IMG/VR virus record: IMGVR_UViG_3300021438_000073
Coordinates: 1-21,409 of that record
Strand: one strand, 5' to 3'
Origin: a virus
DNA length: 21,409 nucleotides
The position numbers and the translations under genes are program-made. The notes beneath the pieces were generated by a model. That model was given only the letters and a program-made list of their open reading frames with translations. It was not told where the DNA came from and did no database searches. Shown piece by piece: positions 1 to 5,602 of the stretch. Numbering within the stretch: position 1 is the stretch's first letter; every line of letters starts with the position of its first letter.

Positions 1-83
1 GGGATGACGTACAAAGCCTCATCAGACTGTCAGTGGTGTACTTAGCCTTTGCTTTCTTGATTGCCATTGTGCTGTTCTATTGA
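1..83 (+). CDS. C-terminal end of a small membrane protein (partial)
   Basis: The frame starting at position 3 is open from the left edge to a TGA at 81-83. It reads DDVQSLIRLSVVYLAF and then continues as hydrophobic residues (AFLIAIVLFY) to the stop, so the protein ends in one clear transmembrane helix. Its start lies outside the window. A strong rightward terminator follows 49 bp downstream, which supports a real transcribed gene ending here. Small phage proteins with a soluble helical part and one C-terminal membrane helix are common, but no function can be assigned from 26 residues. This gene converges on the leftward operon that ends at 125. Confidence 0.55.
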   Translation, partial: DDVQSLIRLSVVYLAFAFLIAIVLFY

Positions 84-124
84 TATAACAAATCGCTCCT
101 AGCTTTTAGCTAGTGTTTTCCTCC

Positions 125-727
125 CTAGACTGACCCTGCTTCGGTGGGGTCTTTTTTTATGATCTGCTCCCGATATTGTTTCAAAGCTTTGCCTCTGTGT
201 GCGCTATTGCCTGACAAATCCCCGCGCTTGCGCCAAAAACTGGCATCTTTTTTCTTGTCAGACGGTTCTGTTTCAAAAAAGAATAGCTGAGGCTGAATAT
301 TCAACACCCAATGGTTGATGTCTCGCATACGCCTGACACCGCCTTGCGTGACAGCTTCGCACACAAAACCCATAGCTTGCCAGAACTTGTTTGCCTCAAT
401 ATCTGATCCACATCTCAGCTTTATTGTAGCAGTTTCAAAGGCTTGGCAACGTGTTGTAAGGTCTCGAACGAGTGCCGCACCATAAAGCTGGCCCCGTAAA
501 TCGTATTGGATGCACGCTTGGTGGATGCGGCAAATCACGCCAAAAGCCCCGTGGTAAACATACCCACACGGCTCTGCATTTAGCTCGGCAAGGATTATCC
601 GTTGGTTTTCAACCTCACGCTCAAACACCTGTTTCGGGAAAAAAGCCAACTCCTCGGCATTTTTTCTTTGCAAGCTGTCAATGTAGGTCAGGTCTGCCAA
701 TGTTGCGCTGCGTGTCGTAAAATCCAT
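125..727 (-). CDS. GNAT-family N-acetyltransferase
   Basis: A 200-aa protein with the layout of a GCN5-related acetyltransferase in roughly residues 1-145. It has an N-terminal RSATLADLTYIDSLQ segment, a central strand ending in the acetyl-CoA pyrophosphate loop region (LRGQLYGAALVRDL, about residues 77-90), and the late IEANKFWQAMGF segment (about 110-121) typical of the C-terminal half of the fold. Residues 150-200 are a lysine-rich tail outside the domain. The ATG at 727 follows a GGGGAGA ribosome site. It is the last gene of the short leftward operon. Such enzymes recur in phages of this kind; the substrate is unknown. Its final codons contain the rightward terminator at 132-158. Confidence 0.75.
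   Translation of the reverse strand: MDFTTRSATLADLTYIDSLQRKNAEELAFFPKQVFEREVENQRIILAELNAEPCGYVYHGAFGVICRIHQACIQYDLRGQLYGAALVRDLTTRCQAFETATIKLRCGSDIEANKFWQAMGFVCEAVTQGGVRRMRDINHWVLNIQPQLFFFETEPSDKKKDASFWRKRGDLSGNSAHRGKALKQYREQIIKKDPTEAGSV
132..158 (+). terminator. Rho-independent terminator with UUCG tetraloop
   Basis: GACCC at 132-136 pairs with GGGTC at 147-151. The inner part is T.G, G.T and C-G, closing a TTCG loop at 140-143 (the very stable cUUCGg tetraloop). Seven T follow at 152-158. The T tract is on the plus strand, so it stops rightward transcription arriving from the gene that ends at 83. The whole element lies inside the last codons of the leftward acetyltransferase gene. Confidence 0.8.
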
Positions 728-809
728 TTTGTTGTCTCCCCGCTAGGGTGGTAGCTGGCAATTCATAGTTGGGGATTCTAGGGCCATCCGTGTTAGCCAC
801 AAATGGCAT
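678..809 (-). CDS. Possible 43-aa ORF
   Basis: The ATG at 809 lies one base after the stop of the 96-aa gene. The frame runs 43 codons to TGA at 678-680, overlapping the start of the acetyltransferase by 50 bp. The peptide begins MPFVANTDGPRIPNYELPAT and ends NIGRPDLH. Position, spacing and composition look like a real small gene and it fills an otherwise empty 83-bp gap. It has no domain I recognise, no strong ribosome site of its own (it would rely on coupling), and the overlap could make it a chance ORF. Confidence 0.35.
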   Translation of the reverse strand: MPFVANTDGPRIPNYELPATTLAGRQQNGFYDTQRNIGRPDLH

Positions 810-810
810 C

Positions 811-1101
811 CTAATCGTCATTATAGGGCTTGCGAGCAGTGTTGGGTGACCGATAGGTTGGATCGAAGTCTAAAACATTCTCACATGGAACCATGTATTC
901 TTTGCCTTCGCGCAAGCGAGCTGCCATGTATTGAGCCTTCTTTTGCATCCCTTTATGGACAAAATACTTCCACCAATCCTCTGCCGATTGGTCTCCAGCT
1001 CTGACCATGTGACCAATTTGGTCACCGTCTGAGCGTTGTTTCATAAAATACAAGGCTTGTTCTTCGAACTTGCCTAACGCTACTTCTCGTTGTTTGCCCA
1101 T
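811..1101 (-). CDS. Hypothetical protein, 96 aa
   Basis: I do not recognise this family. It is a soluble, charged protein with aromatic patches (DWWKYFVHKGMQKKAQYMAA, about residues 42-61). It overlaps the 3' end of the replication-type gene upstream by 22 bp, so it is probably translated by coupling with it. A role linked to replication is possible from position only. Confidence 0.65.
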   Translation of the reverse strand: MGKQREVALGKFEEQALYFMKQRSDGDQIGHMVRAGDQSAEDWWKYFVHKGMQKKAQYMAARLREGKEYMVPCENVLDFDPTYRSPNTARKPYNDD

Positions 1102-1700
1102 AGTTCTTCCATCCTTTTGTAATGTTCTTGCAAAAATGCGTCTTGCTCTTCCTTGGTTTTAGGCTTCGCTGGCTCGTCAACCAGCTCATCCAGCCACCTC
1201 TCAGCGTTTAGCCACGTGCTGGCATGTGGCACGTAGTCTGGCTCTGGAAAGCCCTTGCTACCCTTCCATGCCTCCAGCCTCGCCAGAATGGTCTCTGGCT
1301 CTGCCTTTTTGATCGCCTTTGCATAAGCCTTCTGTGCTGCTCCTTTACCCACCTTCCGTGGGTAAGCAGACCAGAATTGATGAAAAGATGATGAGGGGGA
1401 AGTTAAGGAAGGGGGGGATATGTTATTAATATATTCACTGGGGGGGAAACCATTAGAAGGGGGAGAAGAAGGTAACGTTACTGAAACGTTACATAACGTT
1501 ACGTCACGTGACATAACGTGACCAGCAGTCTTTTCCCTATGCCTTCTTTGCCTATCCCTAGCTTTTTCCCTGACACGTTCCAACGCTTCGCTCTCAATGT
1601 TTTTGACCTCATCGGCAACAACCTGAGTAACGGCAAGCATCTGCTCTGGAGAGCAGCCTTTCTCCACCATGATAGCCAGCACCTTTGTGATGATGCTCAT
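1080..1700 (-). CDS. Putative phage replication protein with an origin-like linker
   Basis: A 206-aa protein in three parts. Residues 1-55 are helical and end in a basic stretch (REKARDRQRRHREK). Residues 58-108 are a low-complexity Ser/Pro/Val/Thr linker. Residues 109-165 carry the block FWSAYPRKVGKGAAQKAYAK followed by a PHASTWLNAERWLDE motif. That C-terminal block recurs in phage proteins annotated as replication initiator or DnaT-like. The call as a replication protein is an inference from this motif and from the repeat array lying in the linker, as in lambda O. The ATG at 1700 is 3 bp after the stop of the regulator gene, behind GGGGTAA. Confidence 0.6.
   Translation of the reverse strand: MSIITKVLAIMVEKGCSPEQMLAVTQVVADEVKNIESEALERVREKARDRQRRHREKTAGHVMSRDVTLCNVSVTLPSSPPSNGFPPSEYINNISPPSLTSPSSSFHQFWSAYPRKVGKGAAQKAYAKAIKKAEPETILARLEAWKGSKGFPEPDYVPHASTWLNAERWLDELVDEPAKPKTKEEQDAFLQEHYKRMEELWANNEK
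1395..1522. other. Candidate replication origin inside the replication gene
   Basis: Within 130 bp lie five phased 8-bp repeats (1474-1522), an 18-bp stretch with a single G that is otherwise only A and T (1418-1435), and four runs of G on the plus strand (1395-1399, 1411-1417, 1440-1446, 1459-1463). Repeats beside an AT-rich, easily melted stretch within an initiator-type gene is the arrangement of lambda-type origins. This is an inference from layout; no origin activity is shown by sequence alone. Confidence 0.45.
1473..1522. repeat. Five iteron-like repeats with 10-11 bp period
   Basis: AACGTTAC at 1474-1481, 1485-1492 and 1495-1502, then the variants CACGTGAC at 1505-1512 and AACGTGAC at 1515-1522. 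Start-to-start spacing is 11, 10, 10 and 10 bp, one turn of the helix, so every copy faces the same way. Copies one and four extend to perfect palindromes (GTAACGTTAC, 1472-1481; GTCACGTGAC, 1503-1512). They encode the Val/Thr-rich linker of the replication-type protein. Confidence 0.75.
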
Positions 1701-1703
1701 GGC

Positions 1704-1916
1704 TTACCCCTGTGCGTTAAGCCTCTCGACAGCTTCTTGCTCGAACTGAGCAAACTGGTCATCTTGCTGCAAACGTATCAAATGCAATCCAGCTTTCATC
1801 AAAATTCTTATTGCCTCGACATCAGATTTTACTCGATTGTCGTAACGAAAATCCTCGATTTCAGCCCAGAAGCTCTCAGGAAAAAGCAGTGATTTTCTAA
1901 TGACTTGTTCGGACAT
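1704..1916 (-). CDS. Ribbon-helix-helix transcription regulator
   Basis: A 70-aa protein with the size and pattern of the CopG/Arc fold: a short N-terminal strand (QVIRKSLLFPESF, about residues 4-16), helix one (AEIEDFRYDNRV), a turn, and helix two (DVEAIRILMKAGLHLI, about 32-47), then a short acidic helical tail. Such proteins bind operators as dimers and often repress their own promoter. It is the first gene of the leftward operon. The ATG at 1916 is preceded by AAGGAGAC at a good distance. A candidate operator overlaps its -10 box. It may act as the switch between the two divergent operons. Confidence 0.7.
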   Translation of the reverse strand: MSEQVIRKSLLFPESFWAEIEDFRYDNRVKSDVEAIRILMKAGLHLIRLQQDDQFAQFEQEAVERLNAQG

Positions 1917-1944
1917 TTTAGTCTCCTTGGTTAGATTGAACGCA

Positions 1945-1958
1945 GTGTTTTATAACAC
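1945..1958. promoter_or_regulatory. Candidate operator (inverted repeat)
   Basis: GTGTT at 1945-1949 and AACAC at 1954-1958 are perfect 5-bp inverted arms around TTAT. The element covers the -10 box of the leftward promoter. This is where an autorepressor such as the adjacent ribbon-helix-helix protein would be expected to bind; the link is inference. Confidence 0.4.
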
Positions 1959-1977
1959 AAACTAAATTTTTATTCAA
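1949..1977 (-). promoter_or_regulatory. Leftward promoter of the regulator/replication operon
   Basis: On the minus strand TTGAAT (1977-1972), a 17-bp spacer and TATAAA (1954-1949). It sits 33 bp upstream of the regulator start, with an AAGGAGAC ribosome site between. Near-consensus spacing and boxes for a sigma-70 promoter. Confidence 0.65.
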
Positions 1978-1983
1978 ACTGAA

Positions 1984-2012
1984 TTGACAGCGCTAATTAA
2001 TCAATATATATG
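1984..2012 (+). promoter_or_regulatory. Rightward promoter of the early operon
   Basis: A perfect TTGACA at 1984-1989, 17-bp spacer, and TATATG at 2007-2012. It precedes the first gene of the rightward operon by 19 bp. Back to back with the leftward promoter; the two -35 boxes are only 6 bp apart, so RNA polymerase is likely to compete between them. Confidence 0.6.
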
Positions 2013-2031
2013 TATTACACAGAGGGGTCAC

Positions 2032-2250
2032 ATGAAACAAGAAACTGAACGCAATCTACAGTACTTGAGCAACATGCACACAGTGCTGGAAATGGCAAAA
2101 CACGGACTTTACAGCTTGCAGCCGCAGCAGATGAGCCGTGAGGTGTTAGCGATCTATGCTGATATGTTACATGGCCTGAACCTTCTGCAAATAGACATAC
2201 AGAGCGCAAGCTTTGACATCAAAAACGGAAGACCAAGAGGAGAAGGCTAA
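2032..2250 (+). CDS. Hypothetical protein, 72 aa
   Basis: First gene of the rightward operon. A helical protein without a domain I recognise. The frame is open further upstream, but only a TTG lies there, inside the -35 box. The ATG at 2032 follows GAGGGG at a suitable distance and lies downstream of the promoter, so it is chosen as the start. The stop overlaps the start of the exonuclease gene (TAATG at 2248-2252). Confidence 0.65.
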   Translation: MKQETERNLQYLSNMHTVLEMAKHGLYSLQPQQMSREVLAIYADMLHGLNLLQIDIQSASFDIKNGRPRGEG

Positions 2251-3170
2251 TGGCTAGTGGTGGACACATAATTGGAGAAGGCTTTGCGCCAGAGGACCGT
2301 AAGAACGCATGGTGGGCTACAGACTCGAGACGGGCAGTTTCGGGTCAGCTCCTTGACGTGCTGCTGGAAAAGCGGGGCGAGAAGGAACGTGCTGATTTAT
2401 CAGGCATCGAAGCGGTACAAATGGGCCTCTTTCTGGAAAGCGCAATCGGGCGGTTGTGGGAAGAACAGACTGGAATATCAGTTCGTGATCTTGACGTAGC
2501 TGGTACGCACAGCACAGAACCCTGGCTACGAGCACATGGTGACTTCTGGACTGGTGACAAGGGATTGCTGGAAGTTAAAAACTTTGGGGATCACCAGTAC
2601 AAAAAATACCCTGAGATGGACGACCATTGGAGCAAGCTGCCTGAACAGGACATTGTGCAGTGCATCCATGAGGCGACAGTTTTTGACGTGGACCATATTT
2701 ACTTTGCGGTGTTGTTTGGCGGTCAGCGGTTTCGTTGGTGGCGTATAGACGTTACGCCTGAGATGAAGACAGACTTTATCCAGCGTGCTGCCGGCTGGTG
2801 GGCGATGCACAAGACAGGGCAACTGCCAAGCCCAGAGACGGTCGAACAGGCTCAGTCGATCTACCGCAAAGATGACGGCACAAGCATGATGGCGACTAAA
2901 GTGATCGAGGAATATGTCGAGGCTTTGCGTCATCTGAAAGCACAGATCAAGGATCTGGAAGCCAAAGAAGAGTTTGCACAGGCAAAACTCATGGCTTTCA
3001 TGGGTGAAAAGGCTGAGCTGGTCAATGTGGCTGGTGATATTCTGGTGACATGGAAGACAGCTAAGGCATCTAAACGGTTCAACGCCAAGCGTTTTGAACA
3101 GGAAAATCCTAAACTTTATGAGCAGTATAAAGATGAAACAGCAGGCTCAAGACGCTTCCTCGTCAAATAA
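2250..3170 (+). CDS. YqaJ-like phage recombination exonuclease
   Basis: A 306-aa protein of the YqaJ/lambda-exonuclease type, which digests one strand of a DNA end so that an annealing protein can pair the exposed strand. Visible motifs: MGLFLESAIGRLWEEQTG (about residues 58-75, with the early glutamate at 63), then GDFWTGDKGLLEVKNFG with D98 and the E108-x-K110 pair of the PDDEXK core, then the VQCIHEATVF stretch (about 136-145) matching the conserved Q-x-x-H/M helix of this family. Residues 215-250 form a likely coiled coil. It is translationally coupled to the gene before it. The annealing-type protein at 4113 is the natural partner. Confidence 0.85.
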   Translation: MASGGHIIGEGFAPEDRKNAWWATDSRRAVSGQLLDVLLEKRGEKERADLSGIEAVQMGLFLESAIGRLWEEQTGISVRDLDVAGTHSTEPWLRAHGDFWTGDKGLLEVKNFGDHQYKKYPEMDDHWSKLPEQDIVQCIHEATVFDVDHIYFAVLFGGQRFRWWRIDVTPEMKTDFIQRAAGWWAMHKTGQLPSPETVEQAQSIYRKDDGTSMMATKVIEEYVEALRHLKAQIKDLEAKEEFAQAKLMAFMGEKAELVNVAGDILVTWKTAKASKRFNAKRFEQENPKLYEQYKDETAGSRRFLVK

Positions 3171-3321
3171 ACCGAGGTTAAAGAAGTATGAACAATACGA
3201 GACAGACACTCATAAAGTCGTCATTCTTGTTGATACAGAAACAAACGGTAACTTGTATGCCGAAGCACACGTTACTCCGAAAGTGAAGTCAAATGATTAT
3301 CGTTCACAAATCATTATCTGA
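3133..3321 (+). CDS. Hypothetical protein, 62 aa
   Basis: Overlaps the exonuclease 3' end by 38 bp. It begins with a Gln/Ser/Lys-rich segment and ends in a beta-like stretch (THKVVILVDTETNGNLYAEA). The start is uncertain: ATG at 3118 is in frame too and neither has a strong ribosome site. It fills an otherwise empty gap in a tightly packed operon, which is the main support. No function assigned. Confidence 0.45.
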   Translation: MKQQAQDASSSNKPRLKKYEQYETDTHKVVILVDTETNGNLYAEAHVTPKVKSNDYRSQIII

Positions 3322-3811
3322 ATATGAAAAATATAAGACTTGCAGAGAGGGATATTGGAAGATTGAAGAAAATAAATATGGCTTTAGTGCATTAAAAAAA
3401 TATGGAAAATATTCTCATCACGAAGAGCACCATAGACCACATACGAAATTAGATAACTGTAAAATGTGTAAACGGTTATTTAATAAAAGCTGGCTTAAAT
3501 ACAATCGTTTTGTTCGCACGAGGGCGGAAGCTTTTGAGAAAGTATTTTACGATGATGGTTTTTATTGCACTGGTTGTTATACCAAAGTTGAAGCTTACAA
3601 TCGTAAATTAAATGAACTCATAGAAACTAAACGCATCATATACAAATTATTAAAGGAGATAAAACATGTCGAAAAGCATCAAAACAGCGGGCGATCTGCG
3701 GGAGTTTCTCATCAACATGATGATTGGAGTGAAGAACGGGCATCAAGAGCTGGAGAGCGCACGAGCTATTGTAAAGATAGCGGGTCAAATCAACGAGTCA
3801 CTATATGCTGA
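3293..3811 (+). CDS. Zinc-ribbon-like protein, AT-rich, with an overlapping tail
   Basis: Residues 1-125 are rich in Lys, Tyr, His and Glu and carry two CxxC pairs, CKMC (about residue 56) and CTGC (about residue 97), spaced as in a zinc ribbon. I do not recognise the family; HNH-type or DNA-binding roles are possible but no HNH motif is seen. Bases 3293-3660 are clearly more AT-rich than the genes on both sides. From 3666 on, the frame only reads across the next gene (146 bp overlap) and turns into Ser/Arg/His-rich sequence with no sign of selection. This suggests a recently acquired gene whose original stop has been lost. Confidence 0.55.
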   Translation: MIIVHKSLSEYEKYKTCREGYWKIEENKYGFSALKKYGKYSHHEEHHRPHTKLDNCKMCKRLFNKSWLKYNRFVRTRAEAFEKVFYDDGFYCTGCYTKVEAYNRKLNELIETKRIIYKLLKEIKHVEKHQNSGRSAGVSHQHDDWSEERASRAGERTSYCKDSGSNQRVTIC

Positions 3812-3899
3812 AATCAAAGCAGCCAAGATGAATTTAGATGCTGGCAAAGAAGCCGCAGCATTAGGTTATCTTCCTATTGGTAAAGTTGAAATTGAATAA
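3666..3899 (+). CDS. Conserved small helical phage protein, 77 aa
   Basis: The ATG at 3666 follows a strong AAAGGAG site. The protein is almost all helix (DLREFLINMMIGVKNGHQEL, then ARAIVKIAGQINESLYAEIK) and ends ALGYLPIGKVEIE. I recall similar small phage proteins next to recombination genes but no known function. The strong ribosome site and regular composition make this the real gene where it overlaps the tail of the zinc-ribbon ORF. Confidence 0.7.
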   Translation: MSKSIKTAGDLREFLINMMIGVKNGHQELESARAIVKIAGQINESLYAEIKAAKMNLDAGKEAAALGYLPIGKVEIE

Positions 3900-3910
3900 G
3901 GATTGGCAAA

Positions 3911-4138
3911 ATGATGAAGACAGAAGTTAGATTATTTAACGAAAAAACCAAATCAATGCTGACGTTTACTGATTGTGGCGATGGTGACATGGTCGTCATT
4001 GTTACAAACAACAGCCAAGCGGCAGCAGCGTATTTTCCTTTGAAAGACATTTTTGATTTCATCTCAAAGGTTTACGACATCGAGTTATTAAAAGATCAAG
4101 AGGGAGACGAAGATGAGCAATCTAATTCCGGTCAATGA
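3911..4138 (+). CDS. Hypothetical protein, 75 aa
   Basis: A small acidic protein with a beta-rich first half (EVRLFNEKTKSMLTFTDC, MVVIVTN) and a C-terminal helix followed by an acidic tail (DQEGDEDEQ). ATG at 3911 or 3914, behind AAGGA. It overlaps the annealing-protein gene by 26 bp, so the two are probably coupled. No family recognised. Confidence 0.6.
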   Translation: MMKTEVRLFNEKTKSMLTFTDCGDGDMVVIVTNNSQAAAAYFPLKDIFDFISKVYDIELLKDQEGDEDEQSNSGQ

Positions 4139-4853
4139 CATGAGAAGTATGGCGCAAGCCATTGTTAAGTCAGGGTTTTACGGGTTTAAGTCTGAGGATC
4201 AGGTCATGGCTATCATGGCTGTTGCTCAGGCTGAGAACAAGCACCCAGCAACGGTTGTGCAGGAATACGACATTATCCAAGGTCGTCCTGCTCTTAAGTC
4301 ACAGGCAGTGCTGGCTCGCTTCCAGCTTGCAGGTGGCAAGGTTGAGTATGGCACATATACCGATGACAAGGTGGAAATGACATTCTCACACCCTGCTGGT
4401 GGCACTCTGACGCTATCTTGGACCATGAAACAAGCACACGACATTGGGCTTGCCAAGAAGGATAACTGGAAGAACTATCCACGCGCCATGCTGGCTGCTC
4501 GTGTGATCTCTGAAGGTGTACGTCGCGTATACCCTGCTTGCATCCTTGGTCATTATGCCGTGGAAGAAGTGATGGACTTCGATAAACCTTTTAACAAGGA
4601 ACCTGTGCAGATTGCTCAGATTGAGCTGGCAGAGGAGATTGAGGAAGACCACACTGGCAAGCTTCCCCTGTACATTCCAGACGGTAATGGTGATCGCAAG
4701 GTTCACATGTGGGTCAACGAAGATGGTTGGCCTGATGCTTACATGGAATTGACCGAGCGCATCAGTGACTCGAAAAAACTTTCTGACGAGGAAAAGAGTT
4801 CTCGTTTGATCCAGCTCTCAACAGTTAACAAAGACATATTGGAGAAAATGTAA
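4113..4853 (+). CDS. Putative single-strand annealing protein (RecT/Red-beta-like)
   Basis: A 246-aa protein. Its core matches a phage family I associate with RecT-type recombinases: an N-terminal MAQAIVKSGFYGFKSEDQVM helix pair, then IIQGRPALKSQAVLARFQLA (about 54-73), a beta hairpin, a DNWKNYPRAMLAARVISEGV block (about 120-139) and a VYPACILGHYAVEEVMDF end. The C-terminal third (about 160-246) is variable and acidic. Such proteins coat single-stranded DNA and anneal complementary strands. Its place between the exonuclease and the SSB-like protein supports the call. The start follows AGGGAGACGAAG. Confidence 0.65.
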   Translation: MSNLIPVNDMRSMAQAIVKSGFYGFKSEDQVMAIMAVAQAENKHPATVVQEYDIIQGRPALKSQAVLARFQLAGGKVEYGTYTDDKVEMTFSHPAGGTLTLSWTMKQAHDIGLAKKDNWKNYPRAMLAARVISEGVRRVYPACILGHYAVEEVMDFDKPFNKEPVQIAQIELAEEIEEDHTGKLPLYIPDGNGDRKVHMWVNEDGWPDAYMELTERISDSKKLSDEEKSSRLIQLSTVNKDILEKM

Positions 4854-5104
4854 TGGCTAAGAAATTAGGTTTTGGGTCGCTGCGGGTTAATGACAAGAAG
4901 CAAATGCCTTCTCACCCAGACTATACAGGCTTTGTGATCCTGTCTGAGGACGCTAAGGCAGGTGATGAGATCAAGCTCGGCGCTTGGAAGAATGACTATA
5001 ACGGCATCAATCTCAAGCAAAACACTTGGAAGCCAGACGGTCAGCAGCAGCAGGCTTACCCACGTCCGATTGGCAAGCACAGCGACTCGGAAGTCCCCTT
5101 CTGA
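4853..5104 (+). CDS. Small ssDNA-binding-type protein with SSB-like C-terminal tip
   Basis: Only 83 aa. It has a beta-rich body (SHPDYTGFVILSEDAKAGDE, then KLGAWKND), a Gln-rich linker, and ends DSEVPF. That last hexapeptide resembles the acidic DDDIPF tip by which bacterial SSBs recruit replication and repair proteins. It lies between the annealing protein and the junction resolvase and overlaps both (TAATG and TGATG). A full OB fold would be tight in about 65 residues, so it could instead be an adaptor that mimics the SSB tip. The function is inferred from tip and context. Confidence 0.55.
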   Translation: MAKKLGFGSLRVNDKKQMPSHPDYTGFVILSEDAKAGDEIKLGAWKNDYNGINLKQNTWKPDGQQQQAYPRPIGKHSDSEVPF

Positions 5105-5475
5105 TGGGCAAGGCACAGCGCACCAAGGGCCACCAGTTTGAGCGCGACATAGTCAATCTTTTGAAAGAGAAAGGCTATGACGCAGCTCGGAACCTAACAC
5201 AGACACGCGACAGTGGGGGCGACATCAACCTCCCCCGCTGGCTGATTGAGTGCAAACGATACGCGAATATCGGACGTGTTTATGATTGGCTGGATCAGGC
5301 AGTCACAGCAGCGTCAGGCATACAGAAACCCATTGTCGTAGCCAAGGCAGACCGCAAAGAAGAGATTGTCATCATGCGTCTGTCAGACTTTTTAGAGGTG
5401 ATGCATGTTGTGGAAAGCCAAGCACCTAATACTAAAGTTTATAAGGGGATTGAGAAAGCCCCGCCGTCTATCTGA
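5104..5475 (+). CDS. Holliday junction resolvase-like nuclease (Hjc type, PDDEXK)
   Basis: A 123-aa protein from the ATG at 5104. An upstream in-frame extension exists, but 5104 overlaps the previous stop as TGATG and begins MGKAQRTKGHQFERDI, as Hjc proteins do. Catalytic pattern of the PDDEXK nucleases: E13, D40 (in RDSGGDINLP), E49 and K51 (in LIECKRY). The length is typical for archaeal/phage Hjc. It would cleave four-way junctions from recombination or branched DNA before packaging. It completes the exonuclease, annealing protein, SSB-like set. Confidence 0.8.
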   Translation: MGKAQRTKGHQFERDIVNLLKEKGYDAARNLTQTRDSGGDINLPRWLIECKRYANIGRVYDWLDQAVTAASGIQKPIVVAKADRKEEIVIMRLSDFLEVMHVVESQAPNTKVYKGIEKAPPSI

Positions 5476-5488
5476 AAGAGAGCAGTTG

Positions 5489-5602
5489 ATGGAGCAGCTT
5501 AAGATACTGCGCCAACATCACAAGTCAACAAAACAAGTACACGCTCGATTAAGAGCAGTTACGCACATACAATTGAAACAACACATAGCGAGAGTGCCAT
5601 GA
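5489..5602 (+). CDS. Possible 37-aa basic peptide
   Basis: ATG at 5489 behind GAAAGAGAG; 37 codons; the stop overlaps the next start as ATGA at 5599-5602. The product is basic and helical (RQHHKSTKQVHARLRAV). It fits exactly between two coupled genes, which is the evidence for it. No family known. Confidence 0.45.
   Translation: MEQLKILRQHHKSTKQVHARLRAVTHIQLKQHIARVP

Noticed and set aside
99-113. CTAGC-TTTTA-GCTAG hairpin as a terminator of the leftward operon
   Set aside because: Only 5 bp stem and no T tract on the minus strand; on the plus strand the following TGTTTT is weak beside the strong terminator at 132-158.
1473-1522. CRISPR-like short repeats
   Set aside because: Units are 8 bp with 2-3 bp between them; far too short for repeats plus spacers and no cas gene is present. 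Iterons explain them better.
1518-1892. Plus-strand ORF of 124 codons opposite the regulator and replication genes
   Set aside because: Opposes two genes with recognisable content and runs against the mapped leftward promoter; composition is not coding-like.
2526-2933. Minus-strand ORF of 135 codons inside the exonuclease gene
   Set aside because: Shadow of the exonuclease, whose catalytic motifs are continuous on the plus strand.
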